Shown piece by piece: positions 15,972-25,133 of a DNA stretch of 40,314 bases. The notes beneath the pieces were generated by a model. That model searched no databases and was not told where the DNA came from. It worked only from the letters and a program-made list of their open reading frames with translations. The stretch covers positions 1-40,314 of the forward strand of contig DZCW01000006.1 of assembly GCA_022736555.1 (NCBI GenBank). The letters run 5' to 3'. Source of the stretch: Candidatus Saccharimonas sp. GTDB taxonomy: Bacteria; Patescibacteriota; Saccharimonadia; Saccharimonadales; Saccharimonadaceae. Numbering within the stretch: position 1 is the stretch's first letter; every line of letters starts with the position of its first letter. A program made the translations under genes and the position numbers.

Positions 15972-17861
15972 ATGAATGCTCAACAAATTCGAAACGAATA
16001 TCTGAAATTTTTTGAGGAACGCGGTCACGTGATTATTCCTAGTGCCAAATTGGTTCCACTAAATGATCCGACAACATTATTTACCGGTAGTGGCATGCAG
16101 TCGCTTTTACCATATCTACTAGGCGAATCGAACCCAAACGGTGTGCGACTGGCTGATAGTCAGACGTGTTTTCGATCTCAGGATATTGATGATATTGGCG
16201 ATAACCGCCATACGACCTTTTTTGAAATGTTGGGCAATTGGAGTTTGGGTGATTATTTCAAAGAGCAACAAATTCGTTGGTTTTTTGAATTTCTGACCGA
16301 AAAAGCCGGCCTCGATCCAAATCGAATTTATGTCACGGCTTTTATTGGTGATCCCGAACATGGAATCCCGCGTGATGACGAAGCTGCCAATATTTGGCAG
16401 AAAGTTTTTGGTGAAAAAGGTATTGAAGCCAAGATTGTCGAAATCGGTAGTCAGTCTGATGGCGATAAACGTGGCGTAAATCCTGGCGAGCGAATTTTCT
16501 TTTATGATGATCATGAAAACTGGTGGAGCCGTAATGGTGGGATTTCTAGCACTCCGATTGGTGATCCATGTGGTCCCGACAGCGAAGTCTTTTATGATTT
16601 TGGTGAGCAAAATCACGCCGAAGGTTTCGGTCTGGCTCATCCAGCAACCGATAGTGGCCGTTTTGTCGAGATTGGTAATCAGGTTTTTATGCAATATCGA
16701 CGAATGGATGATGGTAGTTTCGAGCCGCTTGCGAAACAAAATGTTGATTTCGGTGGTGGCCTGGAACGAATTGCGGCGGCTGCAATTGATAGTCCTGATG
16801 TCTTTAAGATTAGTATATTATGGCCGATTATTGAAAAACTACAAATGATAAGTGGCAAAAACTACGAAAGCCACACCGAAAGTATGCGTGTGATCGCCGA
16901 TCACCTGCGTGCCGCTACATTCCTAGCAGTGGATGGTGTTGTGCCGAGTAACAAAGAGCAAGGCTATGTTATGCGCCGACTATTACGCCGAGCAATTCGT
17001 TTCGCGTTTGATCTAGGCATCGAACAGAACTTTTTACAGGAAATCGTGCCGGTAATTGCTGATCTGTATGCTAATAATTACCCAGAAGTTAAAACAAAAC
17101 GTGATGAAGTTATTGCGATATTAGTAAAAGAGGAAAAGATATTTCGACAAACTCTAATAAAAGGTCTAAGGGAATTAAATAAATTCGCCGTTGGTGGTTT
17201 GACTGGCACGGAATTATTTACGCTTTACGATACCTATGGTTTTCCGGTCGAACTATCTACCGAGGAAGCTTTTAAGCAGAATATCACTTTGTCTGCTGAT
17301 TGGCGCGCTGAGTTTGATGCGAAAATGTTAGAGCAACGGTTACGTAGCCAAACTGCCACCAAAGGTGTATTCAAAGGCGGGCTAGAAGGCCAGGGCGATA
17401 TGCAAACTAAATACCATACCGCGGCGCATTTATTAGGTCAGGCTTTGCGTGACGTTTTAGGCGAAGATGTAGCGCAACGAGGCTGTAATATTAATGAGGA
17501 ACGAATTCGCTTTGACTTTTCTTGGAGTGAAAAAATGACCCCCGAGCAAATAAAACAAGTCGAGGATATCGTTAACGAGCAAATCGATGCCGATTTAAAG
17601 GTAGCTTATGCCGAATATCCAACCAAAGTTGCTTTTGAGGAAATGGGCGCTCATGGTGAGTTTAGTGATAAATACGGTGACAAAGTCAAAGTTTATTCAA
17701 TAAAGGCTGATGGCGTTAATAAGCCATTCAGCTTAGAAATATGTGGCGGGCCTCATGTCGGCCACACTAATGAATTAGCCGAAGGTGGCAAAAAATTCAA
17801 GATAACCAAAGAAGAATCTAGTTCAGCCGGTGTCCGTCGTATCAAAGCAGTCTTAGCCTAA
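15972..17861 (+). CDS. alaS: Alanyl-tRNA synthetase, short form without the C-terminal domain
   Basis: Charges tRNA-Ala and clears mischarged Ser/Gly-tRNA-Ala. The class II core is clear: TGSGMQSLLPYL, QTCFRSQDIDDIGDNRHTTFFEMLGNWSLGDYF (in pieces), and GGGLERIAAA. The editing domain is present, with zinc-site residues HTAAH (about 482-486) and CGGPHVGHT (about 590-597). The protein ends right after the editing domain (629 aa, against roughly 870 in typical bacteria), so the oligomerising/tRNA-binding C-Ala part is absent. The end KKFKITKEESSSAGVRRIKAVLA is a natural editing-domain finish followed by a normal TAA, so this is a compact form and not a broken gene. Confidence 0.95.
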   Translation: MNAQQIRNEYLKFFEERGHVIIPSAKLVPLNDPTTLFTGSGMQSLLPYLLGESNPNGVRLADSQTCFRSQDIDDIGDNRHTTFFEMLGNWSLGDYFKEQQIRWFFEFLTEKAGLDPNRIYVTAFIGDPEHGIPRDDEAANIWQKVFGEKGIEAKIVEIGSQSDGDKRGVNPGERIFFYDDHENWWSRNGGISSTPIGDPCGPDSEVFYDFGEQNHAEGFGLAHPATDSGRFVEIGNQVFMQYRRMDDGSFEPLAKQNVDFGGGLERIAAAAIDSPDVFKISILWPIIEKLQMISGKNYESHTESMRVIADHLRAATFLAVDGVVPSNKEQGYVMRRLLRRAIRFAFDLGIEQNFLQEIVPVIADLYANNYPEVKTKRDEVIAILVKEEKIFRQTLIKGLRELNKFAVGGLTGTELFTLYDTYGFPVELSTEEAFKQNITLSADWRAEFDAKMLEQRLRSQTATKGVFKGGLEGQGDMQTKYHTAAHLLGQALRDVLGEDVAQRGCNINEERIRFDFSWSEKMTPEQIKQVEDIVNEQIDADLKVAYAEYPTKVAFEEMGAHGEFSDKYGDKVKVYSIKADGVNKPFSLEICGGPHVGHTNELAEGGKKFKITKEESSSAGVRRIKAVLA

Positions 17862-17896
17862 ACACTAATCCCCTGTAACCATAACCGCAGTTAGTA

Positions 17897-17902
17897 TATA
17901 AT
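17897..17902 (+). promoter_or_regulatory. -10 box (TATAAT) of the ftsA-like gene, leaderless type
   Basis: A perfect TATAAT ends 10 bases before the ATG at 17913; the leader would be 0-4 bases. Confidence 0.6.
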
Positions 17903-17912
17903 AGTTCCATCT

Positions 17913-19178
17913 ATGGTATTAGAAAAATTACGAGCCAAGCGAAAAAATAATTCAGCCGATGATTATATTGTGGCGCTAGACATTGGTACCGAGTATGTCA
18001 AAGCTTTAATTGCAAAATTGGATGGTGACGAATTAAATATCGTTGGTGTTGGTAGGGTACACCAACAGATTAGTGATATGTATTCTGGTGCGATTGCTGA
18101 TATTTCTGGTGTGGTTCGGAACTGTGAAGAGGCTCTGTCTGATGCCGAGGCTCAGGCGGGGTTACAGGCTAAGCGTGTCGTAATCGGTATTGCTGGCGAA
18201 TTAGTCAAAGGCGTAACTCATACTATCCGTTATCGTCGACCACAACCAGACCGTCCGCTCGATACTGCTGAAATGGAATTCATTATTGAAAAAGTTCAAG
18301 AGCGAGCTCAGGTTAAAGCCCAAAAACAAATCGCTCTCGAAACTGGCAATGCTGATGTCGAAGTTAAACTAGTTAATAGTGCGCTAGTTAGCATTCATAT
18401 TGACGGTTACAAAGTCAGCAACCCAATCGGCTTCCAGGGCCATGATGTAGCTGTTCAAATTTACACTGCCTTTGCACCGATGGTTCATATCGGAGCATTA
18501 GAGCGTGTCGCTGAGGAATTATCATTAGAATTATTAGCGGTGGCGGCTGAACCGTTTGCAGTTAGTCGCAGTTTGCTCGGTAACGATGCCAACAGCAATT
18601 TCACGGCAATTTTAGCCGACGTTGGTGGTGGCACAACCGATATTGCGGTTGTAAATGATGGTGGTGTTGAGGGGACAAAGATGTTTGGCATTGGTGGCCG
18701 CAGCTTTACTCGCACTATCGCCAGTGAAATGGAAATATCATACGATGATGCTGAAAAGTTGAAGATTAATATTGATAGTCCAAAGATAAAGCCTGGTGTT
18801 CATGATGATGTCGTGTCGGCAATCGATAAAACCCTCGAGGTTTGGATAGCTGGTGTTGAATTAGCTCTCGGCGAATTCGATTCAGCCGATCATTTGCCTA
18901 ATCGTATTTTATTATGTGGCGGTGGTGCTAGTTTAGTTCAGCTAGTTGAGGCTTTACAAAAACAGGATTGGCACAAGGATTTACCATTTACTAAAAAACC
19001 AACCGTTCATCATATTCATCCGTCTGAAGTTGTCGGAATTAAGGATCTAACAGGCATGGTGACTGATCATACATTCATAACCGCCATGGGTTTACTGCGG
19101 GTTGGCTATGATACAATACTAGGTAGTAGCGACAATGACACTATCAAAGAAAAACTCAACCGGATCCTTAGAATATAG
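17913..19178 (+). CDS. ftsA: FtsA-like actin-fold protein
   Basis: An actin-fold ATPase of the FtsA/PilM group, expected to sit on the inner face of the membrane in the division machinery. Motifs: phosphate-1 IVALDIGTEYVKALIA near the N-terminus, an SHS2/1C-type domain (about 85-170), phosphate-2 TAILADVGGGTTDIAVV (about 230), and adenosine loop RILLCGGGASLVQLV (about 335). The last residues, IKEKLNRILRI, form a short amphipathic basic helix like the membrane-targeting tail of FtsA. At 421 aa its length is normal. ftsZ is not next to it. Instead a bitopic membrane protein follows two bases after the stop, an arrangement also reminiscent of PilM with its partner PilN, so a pilus-type role is the main alternative. 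Confidence 0.85.
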   Translation: MVLEKLRAKRKNNSADDYIVALDIGTEYVKALIAKLDGDELNIVGVGRVHQQISDMYSGAIADISGVVRNCEEALSDAEAQAGLQAKRVVIGIAGELVKGVTHTIRYRRPQPDRPLDTAEMEFIIEKVQERAQVKAQKQIALETGNADVEVKLVNSALVSIHIDGYKVSNPIGFQGHDVAVQIYTAFAPMVHIGALERVAEELSLELLAVAAEPFAVSRSLLGNDANSNFTAILADVGGGTTDIAVVNDGGVEGTKMFGIGGRSFTRTIASEMEISYDDAEKLKINIDSPKIKPGVHDDVVSAIDKTLEVWIAGVELALGEFDSADHLPNRILLCGGGASLVQLVEALQKQDWHKDLPFTKKPTVHHIHPSEVVGIKDLTGMVTDHTFITAMGLLRVGYDTILGSSDNDTIKEKLNRILRI

Positions 19179-19180
19179 AT

Positions 19181-20824
19181 ATGAACAAAGATATAATTTA
19201 CATTGATACCGAAGACGATATTACGGCGATAATCGGTAGAATTAAGGCCAGTAAGGACAAGATCGTTGCCCTAGTACCACCGAAACGCACGGGTGTATTA
19301 CAAAGTGCTGTTAATTTACGATTATTAGCTCGTATTGCCAATAATAGTAACAAGCATCTAGTAATTGTGACTAACAACAAGGCTTTAATTGCTCTATCTG
19401 CAGTCGCTAAAATCCCCGTAGCTAAAACTCTGCAGAGTAAACCCGAAATCGCCGAGATTGGTGCGTTAGAGGTTGATGATGGCGAAGATATCATCAACGG
19501 AGCCAACTTGCCGGTTGGTGAACTAGTAAAAACAACTGATCGTAGCAGTGATGAAGTGACCGAGGAAGTTATCGAGACGATTAACATTGATGATGAGGTC
19601 CCTCAATCTACGACTATCTCGTCGTTTAAATCATCAAAAATATCTAACCCATCAAAGAATGCCGTAAAAGTTCCGGACTTTTCGCGATTTCGTAAAAAAT
19701 TATTTATTGGTGTATTCGGTGTTATTGTACTGATTATATTCGGTGTTTGGGCAACTCAATTTGCTCCATATGCCACTATAGTTATCACGGCCAAGACCGA
19801 AATGGCACCTGTTAGTATGGCACTAAATCTAGGTGGCACTGCGGCGACTGATGTTAGTAAAAATATCGTTCAAACTGTTATAAAGCAGATAAAAAAAGAT
19901 GTCAGTGTTGATTTCACTGCTACTGGTAAACAGAAATTAGGCGATAAAGCTACTGGAACTATGACATTATCTAATGCCGACAGTAGCAGTGCTATAAACG
20001 TACCGGCTGGTTCTATATTCAGTCAGGGTAGTTATGATTTTGTGACAGCTAATAGTGTTAATGTGCCTGGGGCTTCGGTTGTCGGGGGTAAGGTTATTGC
20101 AGGGTCTGTAACAACTAGTGTTACCGCTGCGGATGTTGGTGCGGAATATAATTTGATGCCCGGGGCTTATTTATCAAGTGTTGATGGGGTGACGGCTTAT
20201 GGTAATCAAATGGCTGGTGGCTCTAGTCGCCAAGCCACTGTTGTGACGGCCGATGACATCCAAAAAGCTAGTCAAGCTTTGGTAGATTTGTCAAATGATT
20301 CAGTTAAACAGCAGCTAATAAAGCAATTCACTAATGGCGAGGTAATCATATCTAGTAGTTTCAAGGCCGATCGTGCCGCTGTCGTATCAGTACCGGCCGT
20401 TGGGGCTGAGTCAACAGATGGTAAAGCCAAATTAACTTCGGCAACGACTTTTTCGATATCAGCTATCGCTAAATCAGAATTAGAAACATATTTGAAATAT
20501 GCTATTGGTAAACAGATTAATAACGCCAAGACACAACGTATATACGACGATGGTGTTAGCAAAGTAGTGCTGTCTGGCTATAACACTACCGATAATGGTG
20601 CGGCAACTATTAATATCGCTACAACTGGTCAAATCGGACCAAATATTGATCAAGCCGCTATCAAGAAGCAAGTCGTAGGGAAGCGATATGGTGATATACA
20701 ATCATTGCTCGGTGGGATTGATGGTGTTAATAATGTCGATGTTAAGTTTTCGTATTTCTGGGCTAATACTGTGCCTAATGATATAAACAAGATTGATATT
20801 CAATTCATACTCCAAAATGCCTAA
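19181..20824 (+). CDS. Bitopic membrane protein with baseplate-J-like outer part
   Basis: A 547-aa protein starting two bases after the ftsA-like gene. The cytoplasmic N-terminal domain (about 1-95, alternating strands and helices: DIIYIDTEDDITAIIGRIK, KIVALVPPKRTGVLQSA, HLVIVTNNKALIALS) is followed by an acidic linker (about 96-165). One membrane helix (173-195, KLFIGVFGVIVLIIFGVW) precedes a large Ser/Thr/Val-rich outer part. That part includes GTMTLSNADSSSAINVPAGS and GADVGAEYNL-type turns resembling baseplate-J/gp47-like domains of CPR bacteria. Its topology suits a transmembrane partner of the actin-like protein encoded immediately upstream. No enzyme motif is seen. The last 8 bases overlap the ruvX start. 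Confidence 0.78.
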   Translation: MNKDIIYIDTEDDITAIIGRIKASKDKIVALVPPKRTGVLQSAVNLRLLARIANNSNKHLVIVTNNKALIALSAVAKIPVAKTLQSKPEIAEIGALEVDDGEDIINGANLPVGELVKTTDRSSDEVTEEVIETINIDDEVPQSTTISSFKSSKISNPSKNAVKVPDFSRFRKKLFIGVFGVIVLIIFGVWATQFAPYATIVITAKTEMAPVSMALNLGGTAATDVSKNIVQTVIKQIKKDVSVDFTATGKQKLGDKATGTMTLSNADSSSAINVPAGSIFSQGSYDFVTANSVNVPGASVVGGKVIAGSVTTSVTAADVGAEYNLMPGAYLSSVDGVTAYGNQMAGGSSRQATVVTADDIQKASQALVDLSNDSVKQQLIKQFTNGEVIISSSFKADRAAVVSVPAVGAESTDGKAKLTSATTFSISAIAKSELETYLKYAIGKQINNAKTQRIYDDGVSKVVLSGYNTTDNGAATINIATTGQIGPNIDQAAIKKQVVGKRYGDIQSLLGGIDGVNNVDVKFSYFWANTVPNDINKIDIQFILQNA

Positions 20825-21227
20825 ATCAACCACAATCGTATGTTTGGACGTCGGCGAAAAACGCATTGGTGTTGCAGTTGGTGACAGCATAATAAGGATC
20901 GCGATTCCGTTTGAAACCATTAATGTTGACGGGAATGAGATACAGGCTATCACCGAAGTAGTATCGAATGAAGGGGCTGATATATTAGTGATCGGCTATC
21001 CTAGGAACCAATCTGGTGAAACTACTAAACAAACTAAATTTGTTGAGGATTTTGCTGCTAAATTATCAGGTATTTCAGCCAGCATTATATTCCAGGATGA
21101 ATCATTAACTAGTGTGATTGCCGAACAACAGCTAGCGGTGCATAAACGCCCATACTCCAAGGCTGATATTGATGCTCAGGCAGCAGCGATTATTTTGCAG
21201 GATTATCTAGAGGCTAATTATGCCTGA
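20817..21227 (+). CDS. ruvX: Holliday-junction resolvase-like protein RuvX (YqgF)
   Basis: An RNase H-fold nuclease family, linked to 16S rRNA 5'-end processing in some bacteria and to Holliday-junction cutting in others. Motifs: CLDVGEKRIGVAVGD, with the first catalytic Asp at the N-terminus; DILVIGYPRNQSGE; FQDESLTSVIAEQQL; and KADIDAQAAAIILQDYL with the final Asp. The ATG at 20817 gives 136 aa, the standard length; an in-frame upstream start at 20793 would lie deep in the previous gene. The start overlaps the previous stop by 8 bases and its TGA stop overlaps mltG by 8 bases, so translation is coupled on both sides. ruvX followed by mltG is a frequent pairing. Confidence 0.93.
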   Translation: MPKSTTIVCLDVGEKRIGVAVGDSIIRIAIPFETINVDGNEIQAITEVVSNEGADILVIGYPRNQSGETTKQTKFVEDFAAKLSGISASIIFQDESLTSVIAEQQLAVHKRPYSKADIDAQAAAIILQDYLEANYA

Positions 21228-22350
21228 ACCAACTAATAAAATAACACTTCAGCCGATAAATAATCAGGCTAGCGGATTAAATCGTAGTAAAAAACGAAAC
21301 AGGCATAACACTACATTGCTAGTATGTGGTGTTATGGGTGCTATTTTTGTAGGTGTAATGGTCAGTGCTTTTTTGTGGTATAGCGTTCAATTAGGAGCTG
21401 TTGGTGATAAGAACAGCCCAATGCAAAAAATAACTATCGCTTCGGGTAGTGCATCTAGCCAAGTCGGCAAATTATTAGAGGAAAAATCGATTATCCGTTC
21501 GTCTGCAGTGTTTGATGTTTATGTCAGGCTCTCTGGAAAAAATGACGAATTAAAAGCAGGCACTTATAGACTATCGCCAGGTGACACGTTGCCTCAAATT
21601 GTTGGGCATTTAGTTAACGGATCGGTGGATACCTTTAGTATCACTTTTTATCCAGGGGCCACATTGGTTGATAATATAACCTCAGAAAAGTCGAAAAAGC
21701 AGGATGTAACTACGGTGCTAGAAACCGCTGGTTATTCTGATGATGAAATTACAACAGCACTCAGTCAAACATACACCAGCCCGCTATTCGCAGGCAAACC
21801 AGCTAACGCCGACTTGGAAGGTTATGTGTATGGTGAAACTTATAATTTTAATGCTGGGGCTACGGTATCAGAGATATTGCAACGGACTTTCGATGAATTC
21901 TATAACAAGATCAAGAGCAATAATTTAATCGCTGGCTTTACTGGCCATGATTTAAATCTATATCAAGCCATTACGCTAGCTTCGATCGTACAGCGCGAGG
22001 ATGGCGATTCTAAGACCCAGAAACAAGTTGCTCAGGTATTTTATTCTAGATTAAGTTCCGGAATGGTGTTGGGGTCAGATGTGACTTATCAATATATTGC
22101 CGATAAAACTGGCGTAGTGCGTAGCCCAAACCTTGATTCGCCATATAACACACGACGCTATCCAGGATTACCACCTGGACCGATTGCTGTGCCCGGATTA
22201 TCGGCGCTCGAGGCTGTGGCACATCCTACTAACGGCGATTACTTATACTTTTTAAGTGGCGATGATGGTGTGATGTATTTTGCCAAAACTGATGCTGAGC
22301 ATGGGGCGAATATAGTAGCTCATTGTAAAGTTAAATGTTCTACGCCATAA
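21220..22350 (+). CDS. mltG: Endolytic peptidoglycan transglycosylase MltG (YceG family)
   Basis: Cuts nascent peptidoglycan strands next to the membrane, setting glycan length. An N-terminal cytoplasmic tail is followed by one membrane helix (about 31-54), a LysM-like subdomain (about 68-135) and the YceG catalytic domain. Signatures: YVYGETYNF, LASIVQRED, FYSRLSSGMVLGSDVTYQY, SPYNTRRYPGLPPGPIAVPG and ALEAVAHPTNGDYLYFL. In the glutamate motif, usually SIVEKE, this protein has SIVQRE, with Gln259 and Glu260. At 376 aa its length is normal. It overlaps ruvX by 8 bases and ends about 20 bases before the next sigma-70-type promoter. Confidence 0.93.
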   Translation: MPEPTNKITLQPINNQASGLNRSKKRNRHNTTLLVCGVMGAIFVGVMVSAFLWYSVQLGAVGDKNSPMQKITIASGSASSQVGKLLEEKSIIRSSAVFDVYVRLSGKNDELKAGTYRLSPGDTLPQIVGHLVNGSVDTFSITFYPGATLVDNITSEKSKKQDVTTVLETAGYSDDEITTALSQTYTSPLFAGKPANADLEGYVYGETYNFNAGATVSEILQRTFDEFYNKIKSNNLIAGFTGHDLNLYQAITLASIVQREDGDSKTQKQVAQVFYSRLSSGMVLGSDVTYQYIADKTGVVRSPNLDSPYNTRRYPGLPPGPIAVPGLSALEAVAHPTNGDYLYFLSGDDGVMYFAKTDAEHGANIVAHCKVKCSTP

Positions 22351-22351
22351 A

Positions 22352-22380
22352 TTGACACAAATTGCAAGGCCAGGTATACT
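22352..22380 (+). promoter_or_regulatory. Consensus promoter of the LysM-CHAP gene
   Basis: TTGACA (22352-22357), 17-base spacer, TATACT (22375-22380), starting right after the mltG stop. Predicted start near 22387, about 238 bases before the ATG. Confidence 0.85.
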
Positions 22381-22386
22381 GTATGG

Positions 22387-22624
22387 TAGCAAGTTTGTGA
22401 CTTCGTCCGCTAATACAGTTAATTCGTATCTGGTGGTGGGTAATATGGAGCACGAGCGAGCCTACCAGTAAATGTCGCACGAGTACAACAAGTTTTGAAC
22501 TAATATAAATTAATATGATGGTCGAGATGTACTCTATTCTTAAAGAGAAGCAAGACAAAGTAGGGTAGATGCCTCTATAGCAATATGGAATGGCTGGAGA
22601 ATAGATATTCGTGATCAGGTTGTA
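22387..22624 (+). promoter_or_regulatory. Long structured 5' leader of the LysM-CHAP gene
   Basis: A gene-free stretch that should be transcribed from the consensus promoter. Possible helices: CTGGTGG (22430-22436) with CTACCAG (22462-22468); TCTATTCT (22533-22540) with AGAATAGA (22598-22605), perfect over 8 bp and enclosing a smaller GCC/GGC arm (22571-22594). The motif GCACGAG occurs twice (from 22450 and 22477). An AGG lies about 6 bases before the ATG at 22625. There is no good open frame. It may be a cis-regulatory RNA; no known riboswitch core was recognised. Confidence 0.55.
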
Positions 22625-23728
22625 ATGAGCTCTGCTCGAAGACCGGTTGTTGTTAACAAGCAACAATTGACACCGATAAAACCACGCCCAAAAGCGAAGG
22701 TTAAAATAAAATCATCCGTAATCGCTATTTATGCCAGCGCTTTCGTTCTTGTTGTTGCCATTATATTTCTAGGTTACCGCTCACCTCAAGGCACAGCAGT
22801 AGCCGCTAACGTTACTAATGTTAATTCATCTAACCAATCCGTCGATCAAACTTCGGTTGATAATGTAGTTGCAACCACTGTTGCGGCTAGTGTGGCGCAG
22901 ACGACAAATTTACCAATAGCCACTTCGGTAGCTAACTTGGCTATTTCAGCTCAGGCTAAAAGTGAATTTACTCAATCTGATGGAGTTAGTACGGCCAAAC
23001 CGCAGTTGATAGTATCTAGTACGATTAATCGATCGATTAGTAATTACACCGCCAAGGCTGGTGATACAGTCGACACATTATCTGCACAATTCGGTGTATC
23101 AAAGGATACTATTAAATGGGCTAATAATTTAGTTTCTGATGCTATATCCGTAGGCACAATATTGCGCGTTCTACCGATTGATGGTGTGTTATATACTGTT
23201 AAATCCAGTGACACAATTGATTCTATAGCTACTAAATACGGTGTTGATAAGACACGATTGATATTATATAACGACCTTGATGTTAGCGGGTTGGCATCTA
23301 ATACTAGTATTATTTTACCTAGCGCTAACCTACCAGAGAATGAACGTCCTGGCTATGTAGCTCCAGTTGTGTATTCGTTCACTGGGTCATCAAGCAACAA
23401 TAGGTATGCTTACGGAAACTGTACATGGTACGCTTACGAGAGACGTTTACGGCTAGGTATGCCTGTTGGCGGTAATTGGGGTAACGCAAATACTTGGGGT
23501 ATATATGCCGCGAACAGCGGCTATGTCGTGAACCGTACCCCATCAGTTGGAGCGGTGCTTGTAGACACGAGCGGCTGGTTTGGGCACGTGGCTATTGTTG
23601 AGGTCGTTAAAGACAACGGCGATATAATTATTAGTGAAATGAATAACTATGCTTACGGTGGCTGGAATAGGGTTAATGACCGTACTATATCTGCTGGTCA
23701 AGCTAGCGCATATAAATATATTCACTAA
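22625..23728 (+). CDS. Secreted LysM-LysM-CHAP peptidoglycan hydrolase
   Basis: A 367-aa exported wall enzyme. A basic cytoplasmic start is followed by a membrane or signal helix (about 31-49, SVIAIYASAFVLVVAIIFL) and a Ser/Thr/Val/Asn-rich stalk (50-135). Two LysM glycan-binding modules follow (about 139-184, YTAKAGDTVDTLSAQFGV; and 188-233, YTVKSSDTIDSIATKYGV). A C-terminal CHAP amidase/endopeptidase domain (about 258-365) has the nucleophile Cys266 in YAYGNCTWYAYERR, His321 in GWFGHVAIVE, and SEMNNYAYGGWNRV. The domain set suggests daughter-cell separation or wall turnover. It follows ruvX-mltG but has its own consensus promoter and a 238-base structured leader, unusual in this compact region, so it may be under special control. 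Confidence 0.92.
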   Translation: MSSARRPVVVNKQQLTPIKPRPKAKVKIKSSVIAIYASAFVLVVAIIFLGYRSPQGTAVAANVTNVNSSNQSVDQTSVDNVVATTVAASVAQTTNLPIATSVANLAISAQAKSEFTQSDGVSTAKPQLIVSSTINRSISNYTAKAGDTVDTLSAQFGVSKDTIKWANNLVSDAISVGTILRVLPIDGVLYTVKSSDTIDSIATKYGVDKTRLILYNDLDVSGLASNTSIILPSANLPENERPGYVAPVVYSFTGSSSNNRYAYGNCTWYAYERRLRLGMPVGGNWGNANTWGIYAANSGYVVNRTPSVGAVLVDTSGWFGHVAIVEVVKDNGDIIISEMNNYAYGGWNRVNDRTISAGQASAYKYIH

Positions 23729-23758
23729 ACTTAAACTACTATATATCACCCCTGTTAA

Positions 23759-25081
<1,323 letters not shown>

Positions 25082-25120
25082 TCAAATAGCTTACATTTAT
25101 TCCAACAGCGCGCTCTACTG

Positions 25121-25126
25121 TATAAT
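25121..25126 (+). promoter_or_regulatory. -10 box (TATAAT) of sbcB, leaderless type
   Basis: A perfect TATAAT ends 7 bases before the ATG at 25134, so the first transcribed base is expected at or next to the A of the start codon. Confidence 0.68.
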
Positions 25127-25133
25127 AAACCTA

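Noticed and set aside
22387-22624. c-di-AMP (ydaO-type) riboswitch, SRP RNA, tmRNA or RNase P RNA
   Set aside because: None of the conserved core sequences I know for these RNAs could be found, so it is listed only as a structured leader.
22340-22666. Reverse-strand open frame of 108 codons over the LysM-CHAP leader
   Set aside because: It runs against two strong forward signals (consensus promoter and downstream gene), has no promoter or ribosome site of its own, and its sequence is not protein-like.
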